Shown piece after piece: positions 1-7,415 of a DNA stretch of 16,539 bases. Source of the DNA: Desulfobacula sp. (GTDB lineage Bacteria > Desulfobacterota > Desulfobacteria > Desulfobacterales > Desulfobacteraceae); assembly GCF_021107415.1 (NCBI RefSeq), contig NZ_JAIOSW010000102.1:1-16539 (forward strand), written 5' to 3'. A program made the translations under genes and the position numbers. The notes beneath the pieces are model-generated. The model did not search any database. It was not told the DNA's origin and saw only the letters and a list, made by a program, of their open reading frames with translations. Numbering within the stretch: position 1 is the stretch's first letter; each line of letters begins with the position of its first letter.

Positions 1-1
1 A

Positions 2-47
2 AACGGCGGAATGTTTGAGGACAAACTTGCCCGCAGTTTCCGCCGTT
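2..47. repeat. Inverted repeat with nested hairpin at the left edge
   Basis: Bases 2-11 (AACGGCGGAA) and 38-47 (TTCCGCCGTT) are perfect reverse complements over 10 bp. Inside them, GTTTG (13-17) and CAAAC (22-26) form a second stem around the loop AGGA. An unpaired stretch (27-37) lies between the inner stem and the closing strand. No poly-T run follows, so this is not a standard intrinsic terminator. The form is typical of a repeated extragenic palindrome or a structured RNA end, but repetition cannot be shown because only one copy is present here. The upstream neighbour is outside the window. Confidence 0.55.
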
Positions 48-282
48 AAATGGAAGGCCTTTTAAAACTTTAAAAAATCGTTCAGGCACTAGCGAGTGTA
101 AGGTAAGCAGACCGGAACGGGTATTGATCGAAAAGAATATTAATAAAATCAACTTACCGAATTTAATTCTTGAATTTTTGGCTGCAATCAAATATAAGCA
201 GAAATCCAGCATGAAAGGGGCTTTCAAGTATTGCCTTAAAGCCTTGATTATGTTAATTATAACCGAAATTTTAAAGACTCAT
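48..282. other. Non-coding leader region before tRNA-Arg
   Basis: No convincing gene is visible in these 235 bases. Two small hairpins can be drawn at 86-99 (GCACT, loop AGCG, AGTGT) and 112-120 (CCG, loop GAA, CGG). The rest is AT-rich and probably carries the tRNA promoter. A 67-codon open frame that begins here (124-327) runs into the tRNA and is not credible as a protein. Confidence 0.5.
235..263 (+). promoter_or_regulatory. Possible sigma-70-type promoter of tRNA-Arg
   Basis: TATAAC at 258-263 matches the -10 consensus at five of six positions and lies 19 nt before the tRNA. With a 17-nt spacer the -35 position is CTTAAA at 235-240, a weak match. A transcript starting near 270 would need only a short leader trimmed by RNase P. 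The call rests on the -10 hexamer and position alone. Confidence 0.35.
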
Positions 283-357
283 GCCCCCGTAGCTCAGTGG
301 ATAGAGCATAGGATTCCTAATCCTTGAGCGCAGGTTCGATTCCTGCCGGGGGCACCA
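283..357 (+). tRNA. tRNA-Arg, anticodon CCU
   Basis: A full cloverleaf can be drawn. The acceptor stem GCCCCCG (283-289) pairs with CGGGGGC (347-353). The D stem is GCTC/GAGC (292-295/304-307). The anticodon loop is TTCCTAA (314-320), with CCT at 316-318. The T arm is GCAGG-TTCGATT-CCTGC (330-346). The discriminator is A354 and CCA is encoded at 355-357. Anticodon CCU reads the rare arginine codon AGG. The first anticodon-stem pair (T309/T325) is a mismatch and the variable loop is short (326-329); neither is disabling. The next coding sequence starts 18 nt downstream, so the two may share a transcript. Confidence 0.95.
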
Positions 358-375
358 TAAATTTATGCAGGCTGT

Positions 376-1662
376 ATGAAAAAACATCCCTTTAAACCTG
401 AACTTCTGGCACCAGCCGGAAACTTTGAAAAGCTTGAGATTGCCATCCACTATGGTGCAGATGCGGTCTATCTTGCGGGTAAAAATTTCAGCTTAAGAAA
501 TTTCTCCGGCAATTTTACAGACATGGAATTGATTGATGCCGTTGCCTTTGCCCACCGTCATAATGTAAAAGTCTACCTTGCCTGCAATATCTACTCAAGA
601 AACCATGAACAAAAAGAACTTGAAACCTTTTTAAGCAAAACCGGCCGGCTCAATCCGGATGCCATTATTATCTCTGATCCGGGCATCATTATGCTGGCAA
701 AAAAAATAATTCCAAATATTGATATCCATTTAAGCACCCAGGCCAATACAACCAACCTGAATGCTGTGAAATTCTGGCACAGCATGGGAATAAAAAGGGT
801 TAACCTTGCAAGGGAATTGTCCTTAAATGAGATAAAAGAAATCGCTGCAGATTCAAAAATAGAGACAGAAACCTTTATTCACGGCGCCATGTGTGTATCC
901 TATTCCGGACGATGCCTGCTGAGTAATTTTTTAAGCGGCAGAGACAGCAACAGAGGTCTTTGCAGCCATCCCTGCCGTTGGAAATATTCAGTAGTGGAAG
1001 AACTACGTCCCAACGAATATCATTCACTTATGGAAGATGACAGGGGTTCATATATTTTTAACTCCAAAGATTTGTGCATGATCGAAAACATTCCTGATCT
1101 TATCAATGCAAACATAACATCCTTAAAGATAGAAGGTCGAATGAAGGGCATCAACTATCTTGCCTCTGTGGTTAAAACATACAGGAATGCAATTGATTCC
1201 TTTATCGATAACCCGGATACATTTGAAACAAATCCGGATTGGTTGGCCGAACTTTACCAGGTTTTTCACAGGGAATATTGTACGGGTTTTTATTTTAATA
1301 AACCCGAAGAACAGCTGCCCAATTACGACAATATTCACCAGGGAAAAATCCACAGCTTTGTGGGAAAAATTATCGAGAGTACAGAAGATCAAAGTTACAG
1401 GGTTGGTATTCGCAACAAACTCAGCATTGGTGATATAATTGAAATCCTGTCCCCAAAAGGCCGCCCCAAAAGAACAAAAGTCATAGAACTGCTTGATATG
1501 AATCAAAACTTGATTGATAGTGCCCACCCGAATACAATCGCTGTCCTTAAGCTTGGAATTCAATGTCACCCAAATGATATTGTTCGTAAAATATTAAATA
1601 AATCCTTTATATTTCAATATTCTTGGTTTGACTTTTTAATATATTTTTGTAAATATATCTAA
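376..1662 (+). CDS. U32-family protein, probable tRNA U34 hydroxylase (TrhP/YegQ-like)
   Basis: The 428-aa protein belongs to the family once called peptidase U32. It opens with the typical PELLAPAGN and GADAVYLAGK motifs and carries the family signature around residues 166-183 (ETFIHGAMCVSYSGRCLLS). Cysteines C173, C180, C196 and C200 have the spacing seen in family members that bind an iron-sulfur cluster. Family members with known roles modify RNA or ubiquinone: TrhP (YegQ) makes 5-hydroxyuridine at tRNA position 34 from prephenate, RlhA hydroxylates 23S rRNA, and UbiU/UbiV act in ubiquinone synthesis. Overall layout is closest to TrhP (about 450 aa), so tRNA hydroxylation is the preferred inference. 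Proteolysis is unlikely. The last roughly 25 residues, after NDIVRKI, are AT-rich and aromatic/hydrophobic and look unlike the rest. The start is the first ATG after the tRNA; only a weak ribosome site precedes it. Confidence 0.8.
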   Translation: MKKHPFKPELLAPAGNFEKLEIAIHYGADAVYLAGKNFSLRNFSGNFTDMELIDAVAFAHRHNVKVYLACNIYSRNHEQKELETFLSKTGRLNPDAIIISDPGIIMLAKKIIPNIDIHLSTQANTTNLNAVKFWHSMGIKRVNLARELSLNEIKEIAADSKIETETFIHGAMCVSYSGRCLLSNFLSGRDSNRGLCSHPCRWKYSVVEELRPNEYHSLMEDDRGSYIFNSKDLCMIENIPDLINANITSLKIEGRMKGINYLASVVKTYRNAIDSFIDNPDTFETNPDWLAELYQVFHREYCTGFYFNKPEEQLPNYDNIHQGKIHSFVGKIIESTEDQSYRVGIRNKLSIGDIIEILSPKGRPKRTKVIELLDMNQNLIDSAHPNTIAVLKLGIQCHPNDIVRKILNKSFIFQYSWFDFLIYFCKYI

Positions 1663-1665
1663 TAT

Positions 1666-1693
1666 TTGGCAATTTTACCATTTCGGTGTTAAT
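1666..1693 (+). promoter_or_regulatory. Weak candidate promoter for the che block
   Basis: TTGGCA at 1666-1671 and GTTAAT at 1688-1693 are 16 nt apart and lie in the 52-nt gap between the U32 gene and cheA. The -35 matches well and the -10 poorly. No sigma-54 (GG-N10-GC) or flagellar sigma-28 pattern was seen. Read-through from the tRNA/U32 region is an equally good explanation. Confidence 0.25.
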
Positions 1694-1714
1694 AACCCTT
1701 TCAGGAGATTTAGT

Positions 1715-4700
1715 ATGTTTGACATGGATGACGAAACCCTACAAATGTATATTGAAGAATCGCTGGATCATCTGGGTGATATAGAAAGTGATCTTTTAAC
1801 CATTGAAGAAGCCGGAGAGAACATAGATCTGGATTTGGTAAACAATGTCTTCAGAGCCGCTCATTCGATTAAAGGCGGTGCGGGTTTCATGGGATTGACA
1901 ACCATAAAAGACCTGTCCCACCACCTGGAAAATGTTCTTGGGCTTGTCAGGACTAGAGAGCTTGTTCCCGATTCAAACAGAGTCAGCATTCTGTTAAAGG
2001 GTTTTGATCAACTTGAAAATCTTTTGAATAATATCGACACGAGCAATGACGTTGATGTTTCAGATCATATTACTGCCCTGGAAAATATCACAAAATCTTC
2101 TTTGCCGGAAGAAAAACAGGACATTGTTTCTAAAATAGTAGACATTGTTCTTCAAGATGGCAGAGTGTTCCCTCATGTGTCACTTTTTGAAATTGAACAA
2201 TATAAAGCAGAAGGTAAAAACCTTTTTCTTGTTGAATACGATTTAATCCATGACATTCAGAGAAAAGAAAAAAATCCCATAGACGTTTTAAACAGTTTAC
2301 AGAAAACAGGTACCATTATTGATTCCAGGATAGATTTTGATTCAGTCGGTACACTTTCAGAAAGTACCGGGCCAAACAGGATACCTTTCCAGGTTCTTTT
2401 TGCCTCCATCATTGAATATGATATGACCGAGACCCTGTTTGATATTGAGAAACAATATATTCATTCCATATCAGATAATATGATTGTTTCATCCAGTGTA
2501 ACAGATGTGGATGCCGAGCCTGCCTTCATGCCTTCCAAAGAAGAACAAAAAGCAGCGCCAAGTGTTGTTGCTTCGCCTATATCGGAACCTGTTGCAGTTA
2601 AACAACCCAAACAGGATGGCATTTCCTCGCCTTCTGCCAAACCAGCTGGACAGAAAACACAGAAAGTTATTGCAAAAAAGGAACAGGTACCTTCAAAGAC
2701 AGAAAGTGTAAAACCTCAAACCTCATTAAGAGTGAAAGTCGGTCTTCTAGACACGCTGATGAATCTTGCAGGAGAGCTTGTTTTAAGCCGCAACCAATTA
2801 CTTCAGGGTGTTAACTCTTCAAACGAAAAGGCAACCGAATTATCCAGTCAGCGGATTGATATGATCACGTCCGAACTTCAAGAAGCGATCATGAAAACCA
2901 GAATGCAACCCATTGCCACTATTTTAAACAAATTTACAAGGGTTGTCAGGGATCTATCACAGCAACTTGGAAAATCCATTGATCTTGTTATTGAAGGTAA
3001 AGAGGTTGAACTCGACAAAACAATTCTGGAAGCCATAAATGATCCGTTGACTCATCTGATCAGGAACTCGGTTGACCATGGAATCGAAACCCCCATCGAA
3101 AGAGAACAGATGGGAAAAAATGCCACAGGAAAAATTATATTAAGAGCCTTCCATGATGCCGGTCAGGTCAATCTTGTCATTTCCGATAACGGTAAAGGAC
3201 TTGATCCTGAAAAAATTGCCAATTCAGCAGTTGAAAAAGGACTTCTCACCGATCAACAGATTGCTGAAATGTCTGAAAAACAGAAAATTGAACTCATCAT
3301 GATGCCGGGCTTTTCAATGGCAAAAGAGGTCACCGACGTATCCGGCCGTGGCGTTGGCATGGATGTTGTCACGACCAACATTGAAAGCCTTGGTGGTATT
3401 ATTGAATTGGATTCAACTGCCGGAGAAGGTACTGACATTCAAATCAAACTGCCATTAACACTTGCCATTATCCCAAGCCAGATCACCTCTGTAGGAAACG
3501 AAAGATATGCTGTTCCCCAAGTCAACCTGAATGAACTTCTCAGAATTCCTGCAGCCCAGGTTAAAAAAAGAATCGAAAAAGTCGGTGATGCTGATGTTGT
3601 CAGGTTAAGAGGGGAACTTCTTCCCTTACTGAACCTCTCAAAAATGCTTGGCATTAAAAAGACATACACGGGTCTGAAAAATGATGATGATCTGCCGGAC
3701 AGACGACAAAACCTTGCAGACAGACGATCCAGACAAAATATCATTTCTGAGGATGGTTTTATCGTAGAAATGCCTGACCAGGAAAATGAACACCCGAACA
3801 GAGATGAACCAAAAAGGAATAAAAAAGACAGAAGATACCATGCAAAAAGTGCTATAAATATTGCTGTTGTATCAGCCGGTACCTTTAAATATGGATTGGT
3901 TGTGGACCAATTGTATGATTCTGAAGAAATCGTTGTCAAACCCGTGGGCAGGCATCTTAAAAAATGTTCGGCTTACGCCGGTGCCACCATTATGGGTGAT
4001 GGAAAAGTGGCCCTGATCCTTGATATTTCAAATCTTGCGCAAATGGCTGATCTGTCAAGCGTTGCCGAGTCCGGACAAATCACAAAAATATCTGAAGCTG
4101 AGGCTGAAGCCGCAAAAGATAAAGCCGCTCTCTTGACATTTAAAAATTCCGAGACCGAACATTTTGCAGCACCGCTTAACATTGTTGAACGAATTGAAAG
4201 GGTTCAGACGTCTACCATTGAACAAATCGGCAATAGCAAAGTAGTGCAATACAGAGGCGGTGCTTTGCCACTCTATGAATTATCGCAGGTTGCCGATTTC
4301 AGCCCGATTCCTGAAAAAGAACAACAGGAAGTCATTGTTTTTAAAGTAAAAGATCGGGAACTGGGTCTCATGGTAATGCCACCGGTTGATGCAGTTGAAG
4401 TATGCCTTGATATTGATGAAGGCACTTTAAGGCAACCGGCAATCAGTGGTTCAATGATCATCAATGACCATACCACGCTTCTGGTTGATATTTTTGAAAT
4501 GGTAAAAATTCTTAACCCTGGATGGTTTAAAGAAGAAACGAAAGTCTCAGCTGAAATGGCTGAATCCGGTGAAAAGATAGTGTTGTTTGCCGAGGACTCT
4601 GCATTTTTCAGAAATCAGGTAAAGACCTTTATGGAAGAAGACGGTCTCAAGGTTATCGCCACTGAAGATGGTCTCATTGCCTGGGAACTTTTAAAAGAAA

Positions 4701-4942
4701 GAGTAAATGAGATTGACCTTGTGGTTACTGACCTTGAGATGCCCAATATGGATGGATTTGAGCTGACAAAGAGAATTAAGAGTGATCCGAAATACTCTCA
4801 TCTTACTGTCATAGCACTCACTTCTCTGGCAAGCGAGGCCCATATTGAAAAAGGCAAAAAAGTAGGAATTGATGAATATGAGCTCAAACTTGACAGGGAA
4901 AAACTGATGAAAATTATCTGGAAAAAATTAAACTTGGTTTAG
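1715..4942 (+). CDS. cheA: Hybrid chemotaxis histidine kinase CheA with two CheW domains and a receiver
   Basis: This cytoplasmic kinase would autophosphorylate in a receptor-CheW array and pass phosphate to response regulators. Domains in order: HPt/P1 (about 1-110, phospho-His H50 in AAHSIKGG); P2-like alpha/beta domain (about 125-260); a Pro/Ser/Lys-rich linker (260-335); dimerisation domain (335-405); HATPase (430-578); CheW-like domain 1 (about 582-780); CheW-like domain 2 (about 800-936); receiver (955-1075). In the HATPase the N box has H447 and N451, DNGKG starts at D491, and the G box is GRGVGMD at 544-550. The receiver has acidic pair E960/D961, phospho-acceptor D1006, T1036 and K1058, so it looks active. 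At 1075 aa it is far longer than E. coli CheA (about 650). A charged insertion of about 65 residues (647-712, with three DRR triplets) splits CheW domain 1. The ribosome site AGGAG sits 7 nt before the ATG. It leads the cheA-cheW-cheB-cheR order. Confidence 0.93.
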   Translation: MFDMDDETLQMYIEESLDHLGDIESDLLTIEEAGENIDLDLVNNVFRAAHSIKGGAGFMGLTTIKDLSHHLENVLGLVRTRELVPDSNRVSILLKGFDQLENLLNNIDTSNDVDVSDHITALENITKSSLPEEKQDIVSKIVDIVLQDGRVFPHVSLFEIEQYKAEGKNLFLVEYDLIHDIQRKEKNPIDVLNSLQKTGTIIDSRIDFDSVGTLSESTGPNRIPFQVLFASIIEYDMTETLFDIEKQYIHSISDNMIVSSSVTDVDAEPAFMPSKEEQKAAPSVVASPISEPVAVKQPKQDGISSPSAKPAGQKTQKVIAKKEQVPSKTESVKPQTSLRVKVGLLDTLMNLAGELVLSRNQLLQGVNSSNEKATELSSQRIDMITSELQEAIMKTRMQPIATILNKFTRVVRDLSQQLGKSIDLVIEGKEVELDKTILEAINDPLTHLIRNSVDHGIETPIEREQMGKNATGKIILRAFHDAGQVNLVISDNGKGLDPEKIANSAVEKGLLTDQQIAEMSEKQKIELIMMPGFSMAKEVTDVSGRGVGMDVVTTNIESLGGIIELDSTAGEGTDIQIKLPLTLAIIPSQITSVGNERYAVPQVNLNELLRIPAAQVKKRIEKVGDADVVRLRGELLPLLNLSKMLGIKKTYTGLKNDDDLPDRRQNLADRRSRQNIISEDGFIVEMPDQENEHPNRDEPKRNKKDRRYHAKSAINIAVVSAGTFKYGLVVDQLYDSEEIVVKPVGRHLKKCSAYAGATIMGDGKVALILDISNLAQMADLSSVAESGQITKISEAEAEAAKDKAALLTFKNSETEHFAAPLNIVERIERVQTSTIEQIGNSKVVQYRGGALPLYELSQVADFSPIPEKEQQEVIVFKVKDRELGLMVMPPVDAVEVCLDIDEGTLRQPAISGSMIINDHTTLLVDIFEMVKILNPGWFKEETKVSAEMAESGEKIVLFAEDSAFFRNQVKTFMEEDGLKVIATEDGLIAWELLKERVNEIDLVVTDLEMPNMDGFELTKRIKSDPKYSHLTVIALTSLASEAHIEKGKKVGIDEYELKLDREKLMKIIWKKLNLV

Positions 4943-4967
4943 CAAACCCTTTCTTAAGGAGAAAAAA

Positions 4968-5417
4968 ATGGCAGAAACGACTATAGCGACTTCTTCCGAA
5001 GATCTGGAATTTGCAACTTTCTATGTTGGTGGTGCCCTTTGCGGGATTAATATCCTTAATATACAAGAAATTAATAAGCACTTTGAAATCACTAAAGTCC
5101 CCCAGGCATCCGATTATATCGAAGGTATTTTAAATCTAAGAGGACGGATTGTAACCATTATTGATCTGGGGAAAAAACTGGGTTTAGACCCTGTCAATAA
5201 AGATAAAGATAATAGAAATATCATTGTCAATTCAGAAGATGAACATATAGGGCTCCTTGTTGATGGCATCAGTGATGTGGTCATTGCCAAAAAAGAGGAC
5301 ATTGAACCGGCGCCTTCCAATATTGGCGGTGTGAAAGGAAAATTATTTCAAGGTGTCCTGAAAACTGAAAAACAGCTGATTGGAATTCTTGATATTGATG
5401 AGGTATTGAAGGAATAA
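4968..5417 (+). CDS. cheW: Chemotaxis coupling protein CheW
   Basis: This single-domain CheW adaptor of 149 aa would link CheA to the tip of chemoreceptors. The whole protein is one CheW fold. It has the start-of-domain pattern FATFYVGGALCGINI, the receptor-contact region around ITKVP, the conserved NLRGRIVTIIDL, and the second-half pattern HIGLLVDGISDVV. Length equals the family norm. A strong AAGGAG site precedes the ATG. It follows cheA by 25 nt and its stop overlaps the cheB start by one base (TAATG), which suggests translational coupling. Because CheA already carries two CheW-like domains, this makes three in the cluster. Confidence 0.95.
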   Translation: MAETTIATSSEDLEFATFYVGGALCGINILNIQEINKHFEITKVPQASDYIEGILNLRGRIVTIIDLGKKLGLDPVNKDKDNRNIIVNSEDEHIGLLVDGISDVVIAKKEDIEPAPSNIGGVKGKLFQGVLKTEKQLIGILDIDEVLKE

Positions 5418-6526
5418 TGGAAAATATCAGAGCGATTGTTATTGATGACACGATTGTATACAGAAAAATTGTCGGGGATGTTTTAAAGGAAATACCTGGC
5501 GTTGAAGTAGTTGGCGTTGCTAATAATGGAAAGATTGCTTTATCAAAAATTGCCTCTCTTAAGCCCGATTTGATTACCCTTGATATTGAAATGCCGGAAG
5601 TAAACGGTATTGAAGTCCTGCAGGCATTAAAAAATCAATCCCAGGCCCCTGTTGTTATAATGCTGTCCACCCTGACACAGCAGGGAAGTGAAATGACTAT
5701 AAAAGCTTTGGAACTAGGTGCTTTTGATTTTGTTCCAAAACCGGATCAGGGCACAATGGCTGAAAATATGCAAAAGGTTAAAGCTGCCATTTTACCTATT
5801 ATTGATGCGCTGAAAAGACAGAAAGCAACAAAGCTTAAGATACGTGAAAAGATAAAATCAAAACCCTTAACAACCAAAGATGTTGTAAATAAAGTAGCCG
5901 TTAATAAAGTATCAGGGACCGCAACTCAAAAACCACCCGTCAAATCTAAATCAGAAATTATTGGGATTGGAATTTCTACAGGTGGCCCCAATGCATTAAC
6001 TCAAATGATCCCCATGCTGCCTGCCGATCTCAAAGCACCTGTATTAATCGTACAGCATATGCCACCCATGTTCACCCAATCCCTTGCCAACAGCCTGAAC
6101 AACAAATCAAAACTTGATATCAAAGAGGCAGAAAACGGAGATACAATAGAGCCGGGGAAAATTTTGATTGCGCCGGGCGGAAAACAGATGAAAATTATTG
6201 CCGGGGCTGATGGAATTACAAGAAAAATAAAAATAACCGATGATCCGCCGGAGAATAGTTGTAAACCTTCTGTTGATTATCTATTCCGATCCATTGCACA
6301 ACACTATGTAGGGCGGTCAACCGGCGTCATTATGACAGGTATGGGCTCAGACGGTTCAAAAGGACTTGTTCAGATGAAAAATAATGGAAGCATTGTGATT
6401 GCCCAAAACGAAGAGACCTGTACGGTTTACGGGATGCCAAAAGAACCTGTCGAATCCGGTATTGCAGATATTGTCGTCCCTTTGGAAAAGATTGCCCAGG
6501 AAATTGTAAAAACTATAATCTCATAA
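5417..6526 (+). CDS. cheB: Chemotaxis response regulator / protein-glutamate methylesterase CheB
   Basis: CheB removes methyl groups from (and deamidates) receptor glutamates when phosphorylated by CheA, giving adaptation. The 369-aa protein has an N-terminal receiver (1-125) with D10/D11, phospho-acceptor D56, S83 and K107. A Lys/Thr-rich linker (130-176) follows, then the methylesterase domain with catalytic S186 (GISTGGP), H213 (VQHMPPMFT) and D311 (TGMGSDG). All key residues are present, so activity is expected. The start ATG overlaps the cheW stop codon, and AAGGA lies very close (3 nt) upstream, consistent with coupled translation. The presence of CheB and CheR implies methylated chemoreceptors encoded elsewhere in the genome. 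Confidence 0.95.
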   Translation: MENIRAIVIDDTIVYRKIVGDVLKEIPGVEVVGVANNGKIALSKIASLKPDLITLDIEMPEVNGIEVLQALKNQSQAPVVIMLSTLTQQGSEMTIKALELGAFDFVPKPDQGTMAENMQKVKAAILPIIDALKRQKATKLKIREKIKSKPLTTKDVVNKVAVNKVSGTATQKPPVKSKSEIIGIGISTGGPNALTQMIPMLPADLKAPVLIVQHMPPMFTQSLANSLNNKSKLDIKEAENGDTIEPGKILIAPGGKQMKIIAGADGITRKIKITDDPPENSCKPSVDYLFRSIAQHYVGRSTGVIMTGMGSDGSKGLVQMKNNGSIVIAQNEETCTVYGMPKEPVESGIADIVVPLEKIAQEIVKTIIS

Positions 6527-6556
6527 AAATTCTTTATTTTTTTTATCAAACAAATT

Positions 6557-7405
6557 ATGGCAAAAATTAAAGTCACCCCGGAAGAATTTAAACAATTTTC
6601 AAAATATATCCTTGATATTTCCGGAATTGCCCTTGATGCTGGTAAAGAATATTTACTGGAGACCCGACTCAACCCTTTGATCAGCAAATTGGAATGTTCC
6701 TCCTTCTTCGAATTGCTGCAAAGGGCAAAGACTGATTTTAAAAAAGAAATTGAGAATGAAATCATTGATGCCATATCAACCAATGAAACCTATTTTTTCA
6801 GGGACAAATCCCCGTTTGAATTATTACAGCATAAAATTTTCCCGGATCTAATTGACAGAAGGTCACAAAAGAATCTTTCCCTAAAGCCGACGATCAGGCT
6901 GTGGAGTGCTGCCAATTCTACGGGTCAGGAAATCTATAGTATTGCAATGACCCTGATTGAGATGGGGATCACACCCGATAAATATAATATCAAACTATTC
7001 GGCACAGACATTTCCGATGCTGCCATTGCCCAGGCAAGCTATGGACTGTACAATAAATTTGAAGTGGCACGGGGACTGGACTTAAGGCGTTTGAATAGAT
7101 ACTTTGACAAACAGGATGACCGTTACAAGATCAAAGATGAAGTCAGGGTCATGGCTCAATTCAAAAAAATGAACCTGATAAGACCCTTTGTCGGACTGGG
7201 AAAATTTGATATTATTCTGTGCAGGAACGTGATGATTTACTTTACCAGTGAAGATCGCAAAAAAATCTATCATAATATTTCAAAAGTCCTGGAACCTGAT
7301 GGATACCTGATCATCGGGTCAACAGAGTCCCTTGTAAATGATATTGATCTTTTTTTCTCAAAAAAATATCTTAACTCGGTCTTTTATCAATTTAAAAATC
7401 AATAA
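6557..7405 (+). CDS. cheR: Chemotaxis protein methyltransferase CheR
   Basis: CheR transfers methyl groups from S-adenosylmethionine to receptor glutamates, opposing CheB. The 282-aa protein has the helical N-terminal domain (about 1-75), the TNETYFFRD motif (75-83), the SAM-binding motif LWSAANSTGQEIYSIAM (115-131), the acidic loop FGTDIS with D151, and CRNVMIYF (222-229). Length matches E. coli CheR (286 aa). The 30-nt gap after cheB is a T-rich tract followed by CAAACAAATT, and no Shine-Dalgarno sequence precedes the ATG. That is unusual in this cluster and may mean lower or differently controlled synthesis. No alternative upstream start was found. Confidence 0.94.
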   Translation: MAKIKVTPEEFKQFSKYILDISGIALDAGKEYLLETRLNPLISKLECSSFFELLQRAKTDFKKEIENEIIDAISTNETYFFRDKSPFELLQHKIFPDLIDRRSQKNLSLKPTIRLWSAANSTGQEIYSIAMTLIEMGITPDKYNIKLFGTDISDAAIAQASYGLYNKFEVARGLDLRRLNRYFDKQDDRYKIKDEVRVMAQFKKMNLIRPFVGLGKFDIILCRNVMIYFTSEDRKKIYHNISKVLEPDGYLIIGSTESLVNDIDLFFSKKYLNSVFYQFKNQ

Positions 7406-7409
7406 AGGG
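7404..7409 (+). promoter_or_regulatory. Ribosome binding site that fixes the HEAT-receiver start
   Basis: AAAGGG overlaps the cheR stop codon and lies 6 nt before ATG 7416. The reading frame is open upstream to 7338, inside cheR, but that longer version would add 26 residues with no ribosome site and no family likeness. The 7416 start is therefore preferred. Confidence 0.7.
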
Positions 7410-7415
7410 TTAACC

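Noticed and set aside
124..327. 67-codon plus-strand open frame running into the tRNA gene
   Set aside because: It ends inside tRNA-Arg, and its last residues are a translation of the tRNA (APVAQWIEHRIPNP), a well-known false-ORF pattern. No ribosome site is present.
283..357. tRNA-Arg as an integration (att) site for a mobile element
   Set aside because: No integrase, no repeated tRNA 3' end and no accessory genes follow; a conserved-looking gene begins 18 nt downstream.
1123..1569. 148-codon minus-strand frame inside the U32 gene
   Set aside because: Fully within a well-supported gene on the other strand, no recognisable domain and no ribosome site.
1663..1714. Sigma-54 or sigma-28 promoter before cheA
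   Set aside because: No GG-N10-GC element and no flagellar-type -35/-10 pattern could be fitted in the gap.
3439..3939. 166-codon minus-strand frame inside cheA
   Set aside because: Antisense shadow of the CheA CheW domain with low-complexity Ser/Phe-rich sequence and no family likeness.
7338..7415. 26-residue N-terminal extension of the HEAT-receiver protein
   Set aside because: Lies inside cheR without a ribosome site, whereas ATG 7416 has AAAGGG at good spacing.
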